Positions 53,501 to 63,700 of a stretch of DNA of 64,000 nucleotides are shown here, piece by piece (positions within the stretch are counted from its first letter, which is position 1; the number at the start of each line of letters is the position of its first letter). Under the pieces are notes generated by a model that did no database searches, was not told the DNA's origin, and saw only the letters and a program-made list of their open reading frames with translations. Location of the stretch: positions 91,701,624 through 91,765,623 of the forward strand of contig CM049308.1 of the NCBI GenBank assembly GCA_026874595.1, given 5' to 3'. The position numbers and the translations under genes were made by a program. This stretch comes from Sipunculus nudus (lineage: Eukaryota > Annelida > Sipuncula > Golfingiida > Sipunculidae).

Positions 53501-54366
53501 GATGGGTTAGAGCAGGAGAGACAGACTTGTATCTGATTACTAAAGTGTGCAAAGCTGTGTATACAAACCACTATATGCCACACACCGGACAGCCCCACCT
53601 CCTACGTGGGCTCTTAACTGACACAACACCCCATCCTAGAAATTTACTAACATTTATACACACTTGGACCACCCCTGTCAGTGTTCTCATTTGTCATTTG
53701 TATACAAGCTGAGCATCCAGGTCTCTTCAGTGAACATAAACTCTGAAGACTATGATAAAGACAGGACTGCATGGAAGACCATACTTCCAAGACTTTGGCT
53801 GGACATTTTCCATAAAAAACTTGAGGGACTTGACTATTCAGTCAGAGAATCTTAATCAGTGAACATGTTCATCACCACATGAATGGAACTGCCTTTTAAA
53901 TTACTGCTGATGTACATATGAAAGGTTCCATGTCATTCATTACCAATTAGGTACTTAAGAAAGATACCATATTCTTAATTACTACTAATGTATAAATGTA
54001 AGAAAACATCTTTTCCCTATTAACACTAATGTACATGAGAAAGATGTCACCTGTTTCATTACCAAGTGTACATGTGAAAGAACCTACTTAGATTCAGTTC
54101 AGGAGACAGGGATATTAGTTCAGTCTTAAATGATTTAGTATCATTGATTGTTGATCAAGTTCATAGAGTATTCACTGAATCCAGGACAGTAACAGTTCTT
54201 TTTCTAATAGCAAATCCTAGTGCAAAAAAAAAATATCAGTAATTTTTTATAAGAATGCTGGTGGAAATAACATTGTTGGTAAAATTATGAGAGCGCCCAT
54301 TTGAAATATGGAATATGCTGAAATGACATGGTGCTATAACCCTAAATATCTATCCAAATCAGTATA
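53501..54366. other. Non-coding stretch, no gene seen
   Basis: Between about 53890 and 54080 the phrase GTACATRTGAAAGA, with CATTACCAA/TTACTRCTAATG, recurs four times at intervals of roughly 50-60 bases. This is a weak degenerate tandem pattern. No coding potential. Confidence 0.4.
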
Positions 54367-54522
54367 ACTAGGGACCCATCGGTCTCGACACTCGGCTGCC
54401 TTTGTCTATAAGGAATGTTTATGAGGTTTTCCAAAATATTGGTCCCATGATCAGTTTGAAGCCAACCTGTCTACCCAAACTGGAATTATCATCCATAAAC
54501 TAATTTGTGAATGGATGGGCCC

Positions 54523-55540
54523 TGTGACCTTAACCTTTGACCTTATGACCCCAAAACCAAAAGGAAACTTCCCCTATTGGCAGGTGCACCACATGTTTGA
54601 TGATGGAAGGATTGAGATGAAAAGTAATTTGGCTTTAAATGCATCCACAATCTTTCTAAAGTAGTGGGTCCTGTGACCTTGACCTTTAATCTCATGACCC
54701 CAGAATCAACAGTTCTTACTTTAGTGGTGGGCCATATATAAGTCAAGTTTCTAACCAATATTTCAAACTAAACTGGTGTTATAATCTGGAAACTAATATA
54801 TGGATTGGTGGCCCCATGACCTTGACCTTGTGATCCCAAAATCCATCAGTTACTTCACCTATTGGCAGGTGAGCAACATCTGGAAGATAGAATGTTTGGG
54901 ACAGAAAGTTTGGCTAAAAATACGTCAACAATCTTTTTAAAGAAGTGGGACCTGTGACCTTGACCTTTGGCCTTATGACCCCAAAATCAAAAGGGTTCTT
55001 ACATTATTGGTGGGTCATATATAAGTCAAAATTGAAACCAATATGTCCATCCAAACTGGAGTTATCATCCAGAAACAAATATTTGGACAGATGGGCCCCT
55101 GTGATGATGACCTTTGACCTTGTGACCCCCAAAACAATCAGTTTCTTCCCCTATTGGCAGCTCAGCTATAAGTGCAAGATGGAAGGTTTTGGATGAAAAG
55201 TTTGGCTTAAAATGCATCCACAATCTTTCTTAATAGGTGGGTACTGTGACCATGACCTTTGACCTTATGACCCCAAAATTGAACAGAATCTTCCCCTATT
55301 TGCAGGTAAGCAATATCTTGAAGATGGAAGGTTTGGGATGAAAAGTTTGGCTTCAAATGCATATGCATTCTTTTTTAAAAAATGAGTCCTGTGACCTTTA
55401 CCTTTGACCCCAAAATCATATGGGTTTTTGCTTTAGTGGTGGGCCATATGTAAGTCAAGTTTGAATTCCATGTGTCAATACAACCTGGAGTTATCATCTG
55501 GAAACAAATTTGTGTGGATGGACGGATGGACAGACATATA
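54523..55540 (-). repeat. Seven-unit array of about 145-bp monomers (copy C)
   Basis: Anchors equivalent to TGTGACC start at 54523, 54672, 54815, 54953, 55100, 55245 and 55390. The order of monomer types is that of copy B up to the seventh unit. There the start of copy B's seventh unit (34551) is fused to the tail of its ninth (34842). Confidence 0.9.
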
Positions 55541-55692
55541 GACAGGGTGATAACTATATGGCATCCACTTGTGATCAATAAACACACCAGGTTTTGGGAC
55601 ACTAGATGTAATTACAGCTGAGAAACTGACATGATAGTTGTCATTTTATAGTAAAAAAAATGTTTAAATATTCATTAAAATAACAAAAAAAA

Positions 55693-55811
55693 CAGGTGGC
55701 GCCACCACTTTTTCGGGAACTGACAAAACTAGTCATGGTCAATATTCAAGGCAAGATTCATGACAATCCATGCATTAATTATCAAGATAGAGGTTTTGTA
55801 TTATATTTTTG
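55693..55811 (+). repeat. GGCGCC-palindrome cassette (copy C)
   Basis: GGTGGCGCCACC at 55695-55706 is a perfect 12-bp palindrome. It is followed by GGGAACTGACAAAACTAGTC and GACAATCCATGCATTAATTA. The cassette is bounded on the right by the shared module (from 55812). Confidence 0.85.
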
Positions 55812-56038
55812 ATTATTCTGGGGGGTACTTTCAAGCCCCATAGCTTGGAGGATATAGGTCGCAGTGACCTAATTTCAGGTTTCCAAGGAGATTTTTTATT
55901 AACCTCCCTGGATATTCACTTAGAAGTTTCTAGGTCCTGCAGTTACGATTTGTGCCCTGCTAACAGATGGCAGGACAGACGATGGACAAAGCGCCATTCC
56001 TATACCTAAGTTGACTTACAGTCAGCTGAGCTAAAAAT

Positions 56039-58429
56039 GAGGGAAAAGACTTTTCAATTTGTTGGTAGAATTCATTGTTGCAAAAGTCACAGAAACCTAT
56101 GTTCATGTAATGAGCCATATGATAAGTGTTCCAACAGGAATAGAAGGAAACACTGTATGGCTGGGTATTGACAGGGTATATCACACAGATGTGAAGATGC
56201 ATCTGAATAAAAACCTAAACATATTTTGACACAGGTATATTGGTGAAAAGGGTTTCCTTTCCAGTGTCTTATTCTCAAAAACACTGAAAATTTCAGTTAA
56301 AGAATGCACGACTTAAAGAAGCAAAGCATTTTTGACATGTGTGATTATAATATGATAGTAATGTCAAAACCATAAAAAGTTGTTTTTATGTTTGAAAAGA
56401 TTTTCCAAGTTAAAAGTAAAATGGGTTATAAGTATGAAAGAAGTACAACTTGCCTGATATAGGTAATCCAGGTTATATTCCATGCACTCATGTTCATACA
56501 CAGTTAATATGTGTGGTACCTTCCCAGCCACCAAGGCACAAATTGTCAATTAGTTCATGTTTGATTTATTCAACACTCCTGGTGTACCAGCACTTTCCTG
56601 ATCAGGTTTTTGCACTTGATCTGTACCATTATAATGCATGAGATTAATTAGTACAAGAACACTAGGCCACTCATTTCTGTACTAGTTGTTACAGTGTCTG
56701 CCAGGTGTGCTTGACTGGCAGCTAGGTGGATAGAATGATGGGTTTAGCTTCTCCAGGAAACTACATGCTTGGTCTAAGCTGCACATTAAGATCATTGCTT
56801 CACCTGACTGGTGGGCAACATTAGTGGTAGTTCATAATGACTGCCACCAGAGGGTGCTCTCTACAGGACTTCACTCATCACTCAAATGAACACTAAACAT
56901 GCATGGCACACAAGCTGACGTTAATTATGTCTTTGTGGAAGATTTTTTCTTGCAAGAGTTTCAGCTGCTCTTCTAATTTAAAAGGTTGTTAACGTGTAAT
57001 TAAATTTCATGTCTGGTAATGGTAAATGGGTCAGAGTTGAAAAGAGAAATTGCTTTCCATTTCGATTATCACTAAATGGTTTTTAATCAGTGGTTCTTGA
57101 CATTTTATATTTCTTTTTTACTTTTTAAGCAGAAAGTATTTTTCTTGAAAAAATAATGCACAGTGTTTGAATTTCATTTTCACTTCAAATTGCACTGTCA
57201 GGTGATTTTAAATGCCAAGGCTTCTTTAGATTTTTTTCTGTCTTTTGAACTTTGTATTCATGTCTTCATTCAGGAACTGCCATTTAGATTTGGATCCAGC
57301 CATTGCACACTGCTAGGTTGCTCGCTGCAACCTTGGACCAGTTTGAGATAAATCAATCCCAGGACTTTTCTTCAAAAGTTGATCTAGTGCACTTGGATCT
57401 GATCCAAGAAGGCTTGGCAACTGGGCAATGTTACACCCATGTGATCAATAATTGATACATTTTAGTACATTTTTTATACACTTGGTCTTGTGGTAATCAG
57501 CATGCGCTTGGCTGGCAGCAGGTATGGCGGCGTACAGCAGTAAATGGAAGCAGAAGAAAAGCTTACTTAACACTACCTGTCTCTGGGATTTTAAAATATG
57601 ACTGAAATGGACTCAAAACTTTGGACCAATTACATACCATCAGTAAAATAAAATGTAAACTTTTTCAGTGATTCACAGATAAAGTTTGTGTATTCTGTAA
57701 CTGCACTATGAATGCTGCTGTGTCAGTCAGTGAAACATCTGTTTTTAGTGATTGCTCCCATCTGTTCACAAATTGTATGTTTTATCTTGTATACTCTGGC
57801 AGTATGGAAGACAAATAAAGTAACCTATTTGCTTATACCACACCTTAACTGTATAGAACACAAATAATATATATTTATAGTGTAAATATGTAAAAAGAAA
57901 ATATTTTAACTCTGATTTGAATGTACCAACATCTGCTACCATGCCGTAGGCAGAGCAGAATGTTTATATATGGGAACTTGAAAACCAAATGGGGCATTTG
58001 TGTTATGTAAAATGGAAAATGATGCACAGGTTCCATGTAAAATAATTAATGCAGGTTGTGCCTGTTGGCTTCCTACATACTTCAACACAGTGTTTATTCT
58101 GATAAACAGTCAGGGTCATTCTGGTATTGTTTACTAGGCTACTTTTAGGGATTTGTACCTTTCCTGGGTCTACTAAAGTGTATTTAGAGTCTGGAGGTGT
58201 CACAGGTCCCTCAAGATATGATTGATTTCAGCTGTGGCTTTTCAGCACCTACTAAGAAAGTGCACTTTAGACTGCCAAGCAAGTGCTTAATTCTGTTGCC
58301 TCAAGGGGCCCACAGGACTGTCAGGTTGATGAAAGGTGCCATAATTGTATATCATATTTTCTGCTGATTTGTCCACAATAGGATAAACAGTTCTGGGTGC
58401 CAGCTACAAACATCAAGTTATTTTGGTCC
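56039..58429. other. AT-rich non-coding stretch, no gene seen
   Basis: Frames are at most 80 codons, some partly derived from the end of copy C. No other structure recognised. Confidence 0.5.
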
Positions 58430-58880
58430 TTGTGCCACGTGCTATTAATTTAGGTTAATTTGGTCGGGGTTTTATTTAATTTCAGGAAAGGCGCGAAGTA
58501 AGCATAGAAAGCCATTGTTCTGTTCCACCAATCTGAGCATTGTTATTTTTTTTTCGGATCCCCTGTCTACCTAATGAGTCCTCGGTAAACGGTTTCTGCG
58601 ACATTCTTTGAAACACTATCTGCTTAGCAGTGAGCCACTTATTAAGCCATTACAGGCTAACCCTGGGAGGGCTTCTGGCAAACCAAGCTCACAAAGACAG
58701 CCATGGTTCAGTTGAGCAGTCTGGGACAGTGCTGTCATTGGCTGCCAGCACTAAACATGCTTCAGCTTGTACTACAGCAAGTCAGCCACACCAATGACAA
58801 AGAGGCATTCCCCAAATTACTCCCGAACTTTGACCTAAATTTGGCCCGGTTTTATGCTTAACCTTTGACCTGTGTGAATG
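58430..58880. other. Candidate regulatory or conserved non-coding block with clustered factor-like motifs
   Basis: The block includes homeodomain-like ATTAAT (near 58444) and GGTTAATTTGG, and two SOX-like motifs, CATTGTTC (58513-58520) and CATTGTTA (58538-58545). A DR1-like TTAACCTTTGACCTG (58858-58872) also lies here, whose complement reads CAGGTCAAAGGTTAA and resembles an HNF4/RXR site. Composition is more balanced than in the flanks. Such motifs occur by chance, so this is inference only. The short minus-strand frames at 58782-58988 and 58903-59133 are not convincing genes. Confidence 0.2.
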
Positions 58881-59879
58881 TCCTAAAAAGAGAAGTAGTA
58901 GGTTATGTAGTAAAGTTATCAGACAAGCAGATTGCGGCTGATAGCTTTGTCTTGTAAATAGTTGCTTTGTTTCCATCTGTTTTCTCATGTGATCCAGGCT
59001 TTGTGCTGAAAGTAGTTGACCAAGCCCTGAACAGAATATACAAAATCAGAGGTAGCTGTGTTAGGGTGAAAAAAGAACACTGGAAGAAAGAAATAGGGTA
59101 TAATGATAACATTGCTAGCAGGAGGCTACACAAAAGCCTGTAAGATAAATGTTACCAGCTAGTTATGATAACAGTGAAAAAAGGCTATATAAATGGAAGT
59201 CTCTTTAGATAATCTTTACATAGTAAAGAGAACTTTTTATTCATGAGGTAGGCATAAAATTTCCATTTAACATTGATTGTAAAGTATACTAACATATAAC
59301 ACGTTATAACTTAATTATTATAGACGGATACCTTTTAAGCAAGAAATAATTCCAGAAGTAATATTTTAGGTATAAATACCATGGTAACACTCAAGTTGTT
59401 ATGATATCACCACATTCCTGTTATTGAATGCAAGTTACAGAGATGCCTACGTCTATTTCTAATGTAAGTTATGTTGTATGATCATCTTTGTGCTTTTTTT
59501 CAGTGTTCAAGTGCAGCACTTTTGAATTAGGAAGAGCTATTGTACAACACTTCTGGGCCTATATACTGGGTTTGATCACCAAATGTATACCTGTAAAGTA
59601 ATTTATTATTTTCTTGTATAAAGACAGTATTGTCTTATATCATATGCTACATCAGTATACTAACTCATTCCTAAATCACTGGTAAATGGGGGAATCCACT
59701 AATAGCCTAGATGGGCAAATTACCTCAAGCCGTTAAATGTTATTAGCTGTTGTTGTATGTGCACAGGTATGTTTTTGTTTGTCATTATTTACTGATAGTT
59801 CTATATGTTGCCATTTTTGTATTCATACCTGCTGTGATTCATCAGTTATACAAAGACAAATATCAACTAGATATTTCTT
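58881..59879. other. AT-rich non-coding stretch, no gene seen
   Basis: No open frame of note and no repeats recognised until element E. An imperfect hairpin, GGCACCGCAGGTGCC (59880-59894), sits immediately left of element E. Confidence 0.5.
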
Positions 59880-59897
59880 GGCACCGCAGGTGCCATA

Positions 59898-61000
59898 GTA
59901 TCCCCAGACAATTAATCCATTCCCTTTAAGAATAGGCCCCCCATCTTCAGCAACAATTAATATCAGACCACACTCATAGAAAAGGTCACTCTCATAGAAA
60001 AGGTCATGACCCCAATTTCAATATACATCATTCCATAACCCATGTCTATGTATATGCATAATATGAAAGAAATTGTCCATTAGTTTTTGACTTATAATGC
60101 TCACAGTACTATTAAGTGGCAATGATGGGGGTATTAAACGGCACGAAAACAAGTAAAAGAATAACAGGTGGCGCCACCTGTTTCCGGTACAATACATTAC
60201 TATCCTAGATCTTCGGTCAAGTTGATTTTTGGACCAATCCATGCATCCCTTATTGAGATATTAATGATTTTGGGTGATTTTCACCATATATGGCAATATT
60301 CAAGGTTGAGGCCACTCTCATAGGGAAGATCATGACCCCACTTTAAATAAACATCATCCCATAACCCATGTCTATGTTTATGCATAATATAAAAGAAATC
60401 TGTCCATTAGCTTTAGACTTATAATGCTCACAGTACTGTTAAGTGGCAATGATGGGGTATTAAACGGCATGAAAACAAGTAAAAGAATAACAGGTGGCGC
60501 CACCTGTTTCCGGTACAATACATTACTATCCTAGATCTTCGGTCAAGTTGATTTTTGGACCAATCCATGCATCCCTTATTGAGATATTAATGATTTTGTG
60601 TAATTTTCACCATATATGGCAATATTCAAGGTCGAGGCCACTCTCATAGGAAAGGCCATGACCCCACTTTAAATAAACATCATCCCATAACCCATATCTA
60701 TGTATATGCATAATATAAAAGAAATCTGTCCATTAGTTTTTGACTTATAATGCTCACAGTACTGTCAAGTGGCAATTTTGGGGGTATTAAACGGCACGAA
60801 AACAAGTAAAGAATAATAGGTGGCGCCACCAGTTTTTGGAACATGACAACCCTATCCATGATCTTCCATCAACTTGATTTTAGGATCAATCCATGCAAGA
60901 TATCTTGAGATATTTAAGAATTTGTGTGATTTTCCCCAAAATTGGACCTATTCAAGGTCAAGGACACTCTCCTAGTCAAGCCGACTTTGTCTGGGGATAC
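59898..61000. mobile_element. Element E: 14-bp inverted ends enclosing three 326-bp units
   Basis: The left end GTATCCCCAGACAA (59898-59911) and right end TTGTCTGGGGATAC (60987-61000) are perfect inverted repeats. A TA two bases inside each end (TA/TCCCCAGACAA) could be a TA target duplication, as in Tc1/mariner-like MITEs. The interior is mainly three tandem units. No transposase frame is present; a 74-codon minus frame is incidental. The units contain the GGTGGCGCCACC cassette also found in copies B-D, though the ends of E are unrelated to theirs. Superfamily assignment is tentative. Confidence 0.72.
60006..60983 (+). repeat. Three 326-bp tandem units of element E
   Basis: The phrase ATGACCCCA starts at 60006, 60332 and 60658, exactly 326 bases apart. 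The 18-bp perfect palindrome ACAGGTGGCGCCACCTGT occurs at 60164-60181 and 60490-60507. In the third unit it is reduced to GGTGGCGCCACC (60819-60830). Units one and two are almost identical; the third has diverged, especially downstream of the palindrome, where it more closely resembles the cassettes of copies B and C. Confidence 0.95.
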
Positions 61001-61097
61001 AAATATTTGATCATTGGATTTAAAGTGACATCCAACATTTAATAGGTTTTAAAAGTCACTGTCATCCAAGGCAACTAAGGTACATTAAAACATTTAA

Positions 61098-62098
61098 CAA
61101 GTGACCCATGGGTCATGACGCTCAGCAGACTGACATATGACAATATGTCCTTGCACAGGCAACTAATTAAGATAATGTAGGTGGCATCATTGTTCAAGTA
61201 TATAAGCTTAAGTTCATCAAGAACAAATTTGATGACAATCAAACCAGCCTTTCCTGAGGAAACTGGCTATTCGTGTGTATTTTGCATTATTTCTGGGGTG
61301 TTCAAACATACCCTAAAACCCCGAGAATTTCAGGTTTCTGGGGAGAATTTTGAGGAGCTCTCAGGATGTCAGGTTAGAAGATTCTGGGCCAAATGGTTAT
61401 GATTTGTGCCCTACTTTTGGTTTCAAATTTTCAGTTATTCTGAGGGGTGCTTATAAGCCCCATAGGTCAGAAAATATGGGTAACAGAGACCTAATTTCAC
61501 GTTTCCTCGGGTATTTTTCGTGGACCTCCCTTTATTTTAATTTAGAAGATTTCAGATCCAATGGTTATGATTTGTGCCCTGCTTGGTTTCTGGGGGGTGC
61601 TTACAAGCCCCATAGCTCAGAGAATATGGCTAACAGAGACCTCCCTGGATGTTAAGTTAGAAGATTCTAGGACCAATGGTTACAATTTGTGCCCTATTAA
61701 CAGATGAACGAATCTTAAGAGGTCTCAAAAATAGAGAAAAAAATTCGTAAAAATTGAAAAAATACATGTGGCGCCACCAGACTGCAGAAACTGATGTAAC
61801 ATTCCATGATCAATATCCATGCAAAGAATCATGGTGATCAATGCATTAGTTGTTCAGATACTTGAGCTTTTGTATTAAATTTGCCATTATTCTGGGGGGG
61901 GGGTACATCAGAGCACCTTAGCTCAAAGAATATGGGTAACAGAGACCTAATTCCAGGTTTTCAAGGAGATTTTTCATGGACCTCCCTGGATGTAAAGTTA
62001 GAAGATTTCAGGTCCAGCGGTTACGATTTGTGCCCTGTTAAAGGACAGACGGCCGGACGGCTATAGGGTGATCCCTGAGCTAAGGTCAGCTGAGCTAA
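61098..62098 (-). mobile_element. Copy D of the Helentron/HINE-like family, with a multiplied right-hand module
   Basis: The left end TGACCCATGGGTCA (61102-61115) is followed by TGACGCTCAGC. The right end is CAGCTGAGC (62087-62095), with CTAA followed directly by T. There is no 145-bp monomer array. Instead the module normally present once at the right end occurs about four times, starting near 61287, 61435, 61585 and 61886 (ATTTGTGCCCT at 61402, 61570, 61685 and 62026). The cassette with GTGGCGCCAC (61768-61777) sits between the third and fourth. Frames across it (61181-61402, 61350-61655 and 61881-62066) translate the same repeat phrase and are not genes. Confidence 0.65.
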
Positions 62099-62379
62099 TG
62101 AGTGTTATTTCATTTAAATTTGTATATACAAGGGGAAACTTTTGCTTGGAATCTGAACTACAGTATTACATTCATGCATTGTATTGTGTAATATATTGTG
62201 ATCAGAGTATCTCAGTGTTTCTTGCACCTTGAGATAATGGATTGCTCAAGTAATACTCAAGTGAATGAAGTGTTATTTAGTGAGTCCGTCTTAATTTCTA
62301 ACAGTACACAACATACTTTTATTATTAACATGTAAGATACGATTCCCAGTGAACCAGTTTGTCAGTTCTGTGACAAGAC
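62099..62379. other. AT-rich spacer
   Basis: Short unique AT-rich interval between copy D and the next GC-richer block. Nothing recognised. Confidence 0.5.
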
Positions 62380-62840
62380 TTAGGGAGCATGTTTGCCCAA
62401 CATCATAAATGGCTAACTGACCACGAGAAATAGCCTCTGAACCAGCCAGATGTAAAATGGCACAGACGCATTGGAAGGGTGCACAGAGACTTTACGGCAA
62501 AGCAAAGGTGTCTGGCAGTAGCAGACAGCGCTGCGATCTTCCTTCCTCGCTTTGTGCCACAGCAGTTGATGTTTAAATCCCCGGGATAGCGGGTGCTCAT
62601 TAGTGCACATAATCCAGGTGTCGAGGCTCGTGGAATATCTGGAATCAAAGCCCACATGGAAATCAGTGACCTGGAGGAAAGAGTTATTATTGGACAGTCT
62701 GATTCTCAGCTGTGGAGGTTTAGTCTCAAAGGATTAACTTCGCTAGCTAATGGTCAAATAAAACAGCCACTTGAAATGTTGAATACCCCAGGTCAACCAA
62801 TCAGACCTCTGTCTATATACACAAGAGTTAAGCTGATTTA
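62380..62840. other. GC-richer island, candidate conserved non-coding element
   Basis: Frames of 80-84 codons lie on both strands (62403-62657 minus in two phases, 62593-62841 plus), without recognisable protein features. Lower AT content than the surroundings and long stop-poor runs in several frames make an exon, an exon remnant or a regulatory element possible. No splice-bounded reading stands out. Confidence 0.2.
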
Positions 62841-63410
62841 AAGCCAAGGAGGTAAGAACTTCTTAGGTGACCATTTGCTGTAAGTTGCTACATTAGTCCT
62901 TAAAATCCATGTGGTAACTGCAAAGTTTGTTTAAATTCTGGTTGTGTCTTCCACAAGCAAATATGAAATAGAGAACGACAGGAAAATAAAAAGAGAAAAA
63001 AAATGAATTCGGTTGAATTTTGAATTTGCTAATAAAGCATTTTTAACTTGAGGAGAGACTGATTTTGCCTTTGTGGTACAAAACAATTTGTCCACAGCTG
63101 GCTGCTTATAGACTTGCCATACATTTACTTTTTTAATGGAAGTGGAAATAGCAATAGCTAACCATAATATATAGTCAGCTAAGCTAAAAATATGAACATT
63201 ATGTTTATATTATATCACTTTAGGGAATAAGAGGTGAGACCAAAAGTAAATGATATCCTTCTGTGCAAGGATACTGTTATAATATTTTTATTTAAAATTT
63301 ATACCATTTTACCAAGGATTTTGGCATGGAAGAAAATTTTGACTTCTCCATATTTAATTGTAGCTCCCATGAAAATTGTTAAACGTTCCCAAAAAGTGGT
63401 ATAGGTCTTT
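62841..63410. other. AT-rich spacer with a tip-only relic of the A-D family
   Basis: At 63171-63190, TAGTCAGCTAAGCTAAAAAT matches the extreme right end of copies A-C (AGTCAGCTGAGCTAAAAAT) with one changed base. Nothing upstream resembles the rest of the module. It is either a severely truncated insertion or a chance match. Confidence 0.4.
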
Positions 63411-63700
63411 AGCTTTGATTATCAGTATTATTAGGTAGCTATCACAGCTTTGATTAACAGTATTATTAGATAGCTATCACAGCTTTGATTATCAGTATTA
63501 TTAGGTAGCAATCATAGCTTTGATTATCAGTATTATTAGGTAGTTATCACAGCTTTGATTATCAGTATTATTAGGTAGCTATCACAGCTTTGATTATCAG
63601 TATTATTAGGTAGCTATCACAGCTTTGATTATCAGTATTATTAGGTAGCTATCACAGCTTTGATTATCAGTATCATTAGGTAGCTATCACAGCTTTGACA
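63411..63700 (+). repeat. 35-bp minisatellite, eight units plus a partial
   Basis: AGCTTTGATT starts at 63411, 63446, 63481, 63516, 63551, 63586, 63621 and 63656, with a partial ninth at 63691, exactly 35 bases apart. The consensus runs AGCTTTGATTATCAGTATTA then TTAGGTAGCTATCAC. There are only a handful of substitutions and no indels. The high uniformity indicates recent expansion or homogenisation. Without unique spacers it is not a CRISPR-type array. Confidence 0.97.

Larger units (their letters stand above)
54367..56038 (-). mobile_element. Copy C of the Helentron/HINE-like family
   Basis: The left end is GACCCATCGGTC (54373-54384), one base off the perfect palindrome, followed by ACTCGGCTG in place of GCTCAGCTG. 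The right end is CAGCTGAGC (56023-56031) with CTAA. The order of parts is the same as in copy B and the two are very similar throughout, so they are recent relatives. Copy C is about 325 bases shorter, mainly because it has two fewer monomers. Its degenerate left palindrome may mean that this copy can no longer be mobilised, if that end is needed. No protein is encoded. Confidence 0.65.

Noticed and set aside
63411-63700. CRISPR-like array of 35-bp repeats
   Set aside because: Head-to-tail identical units with no spacers: a minisatellite.
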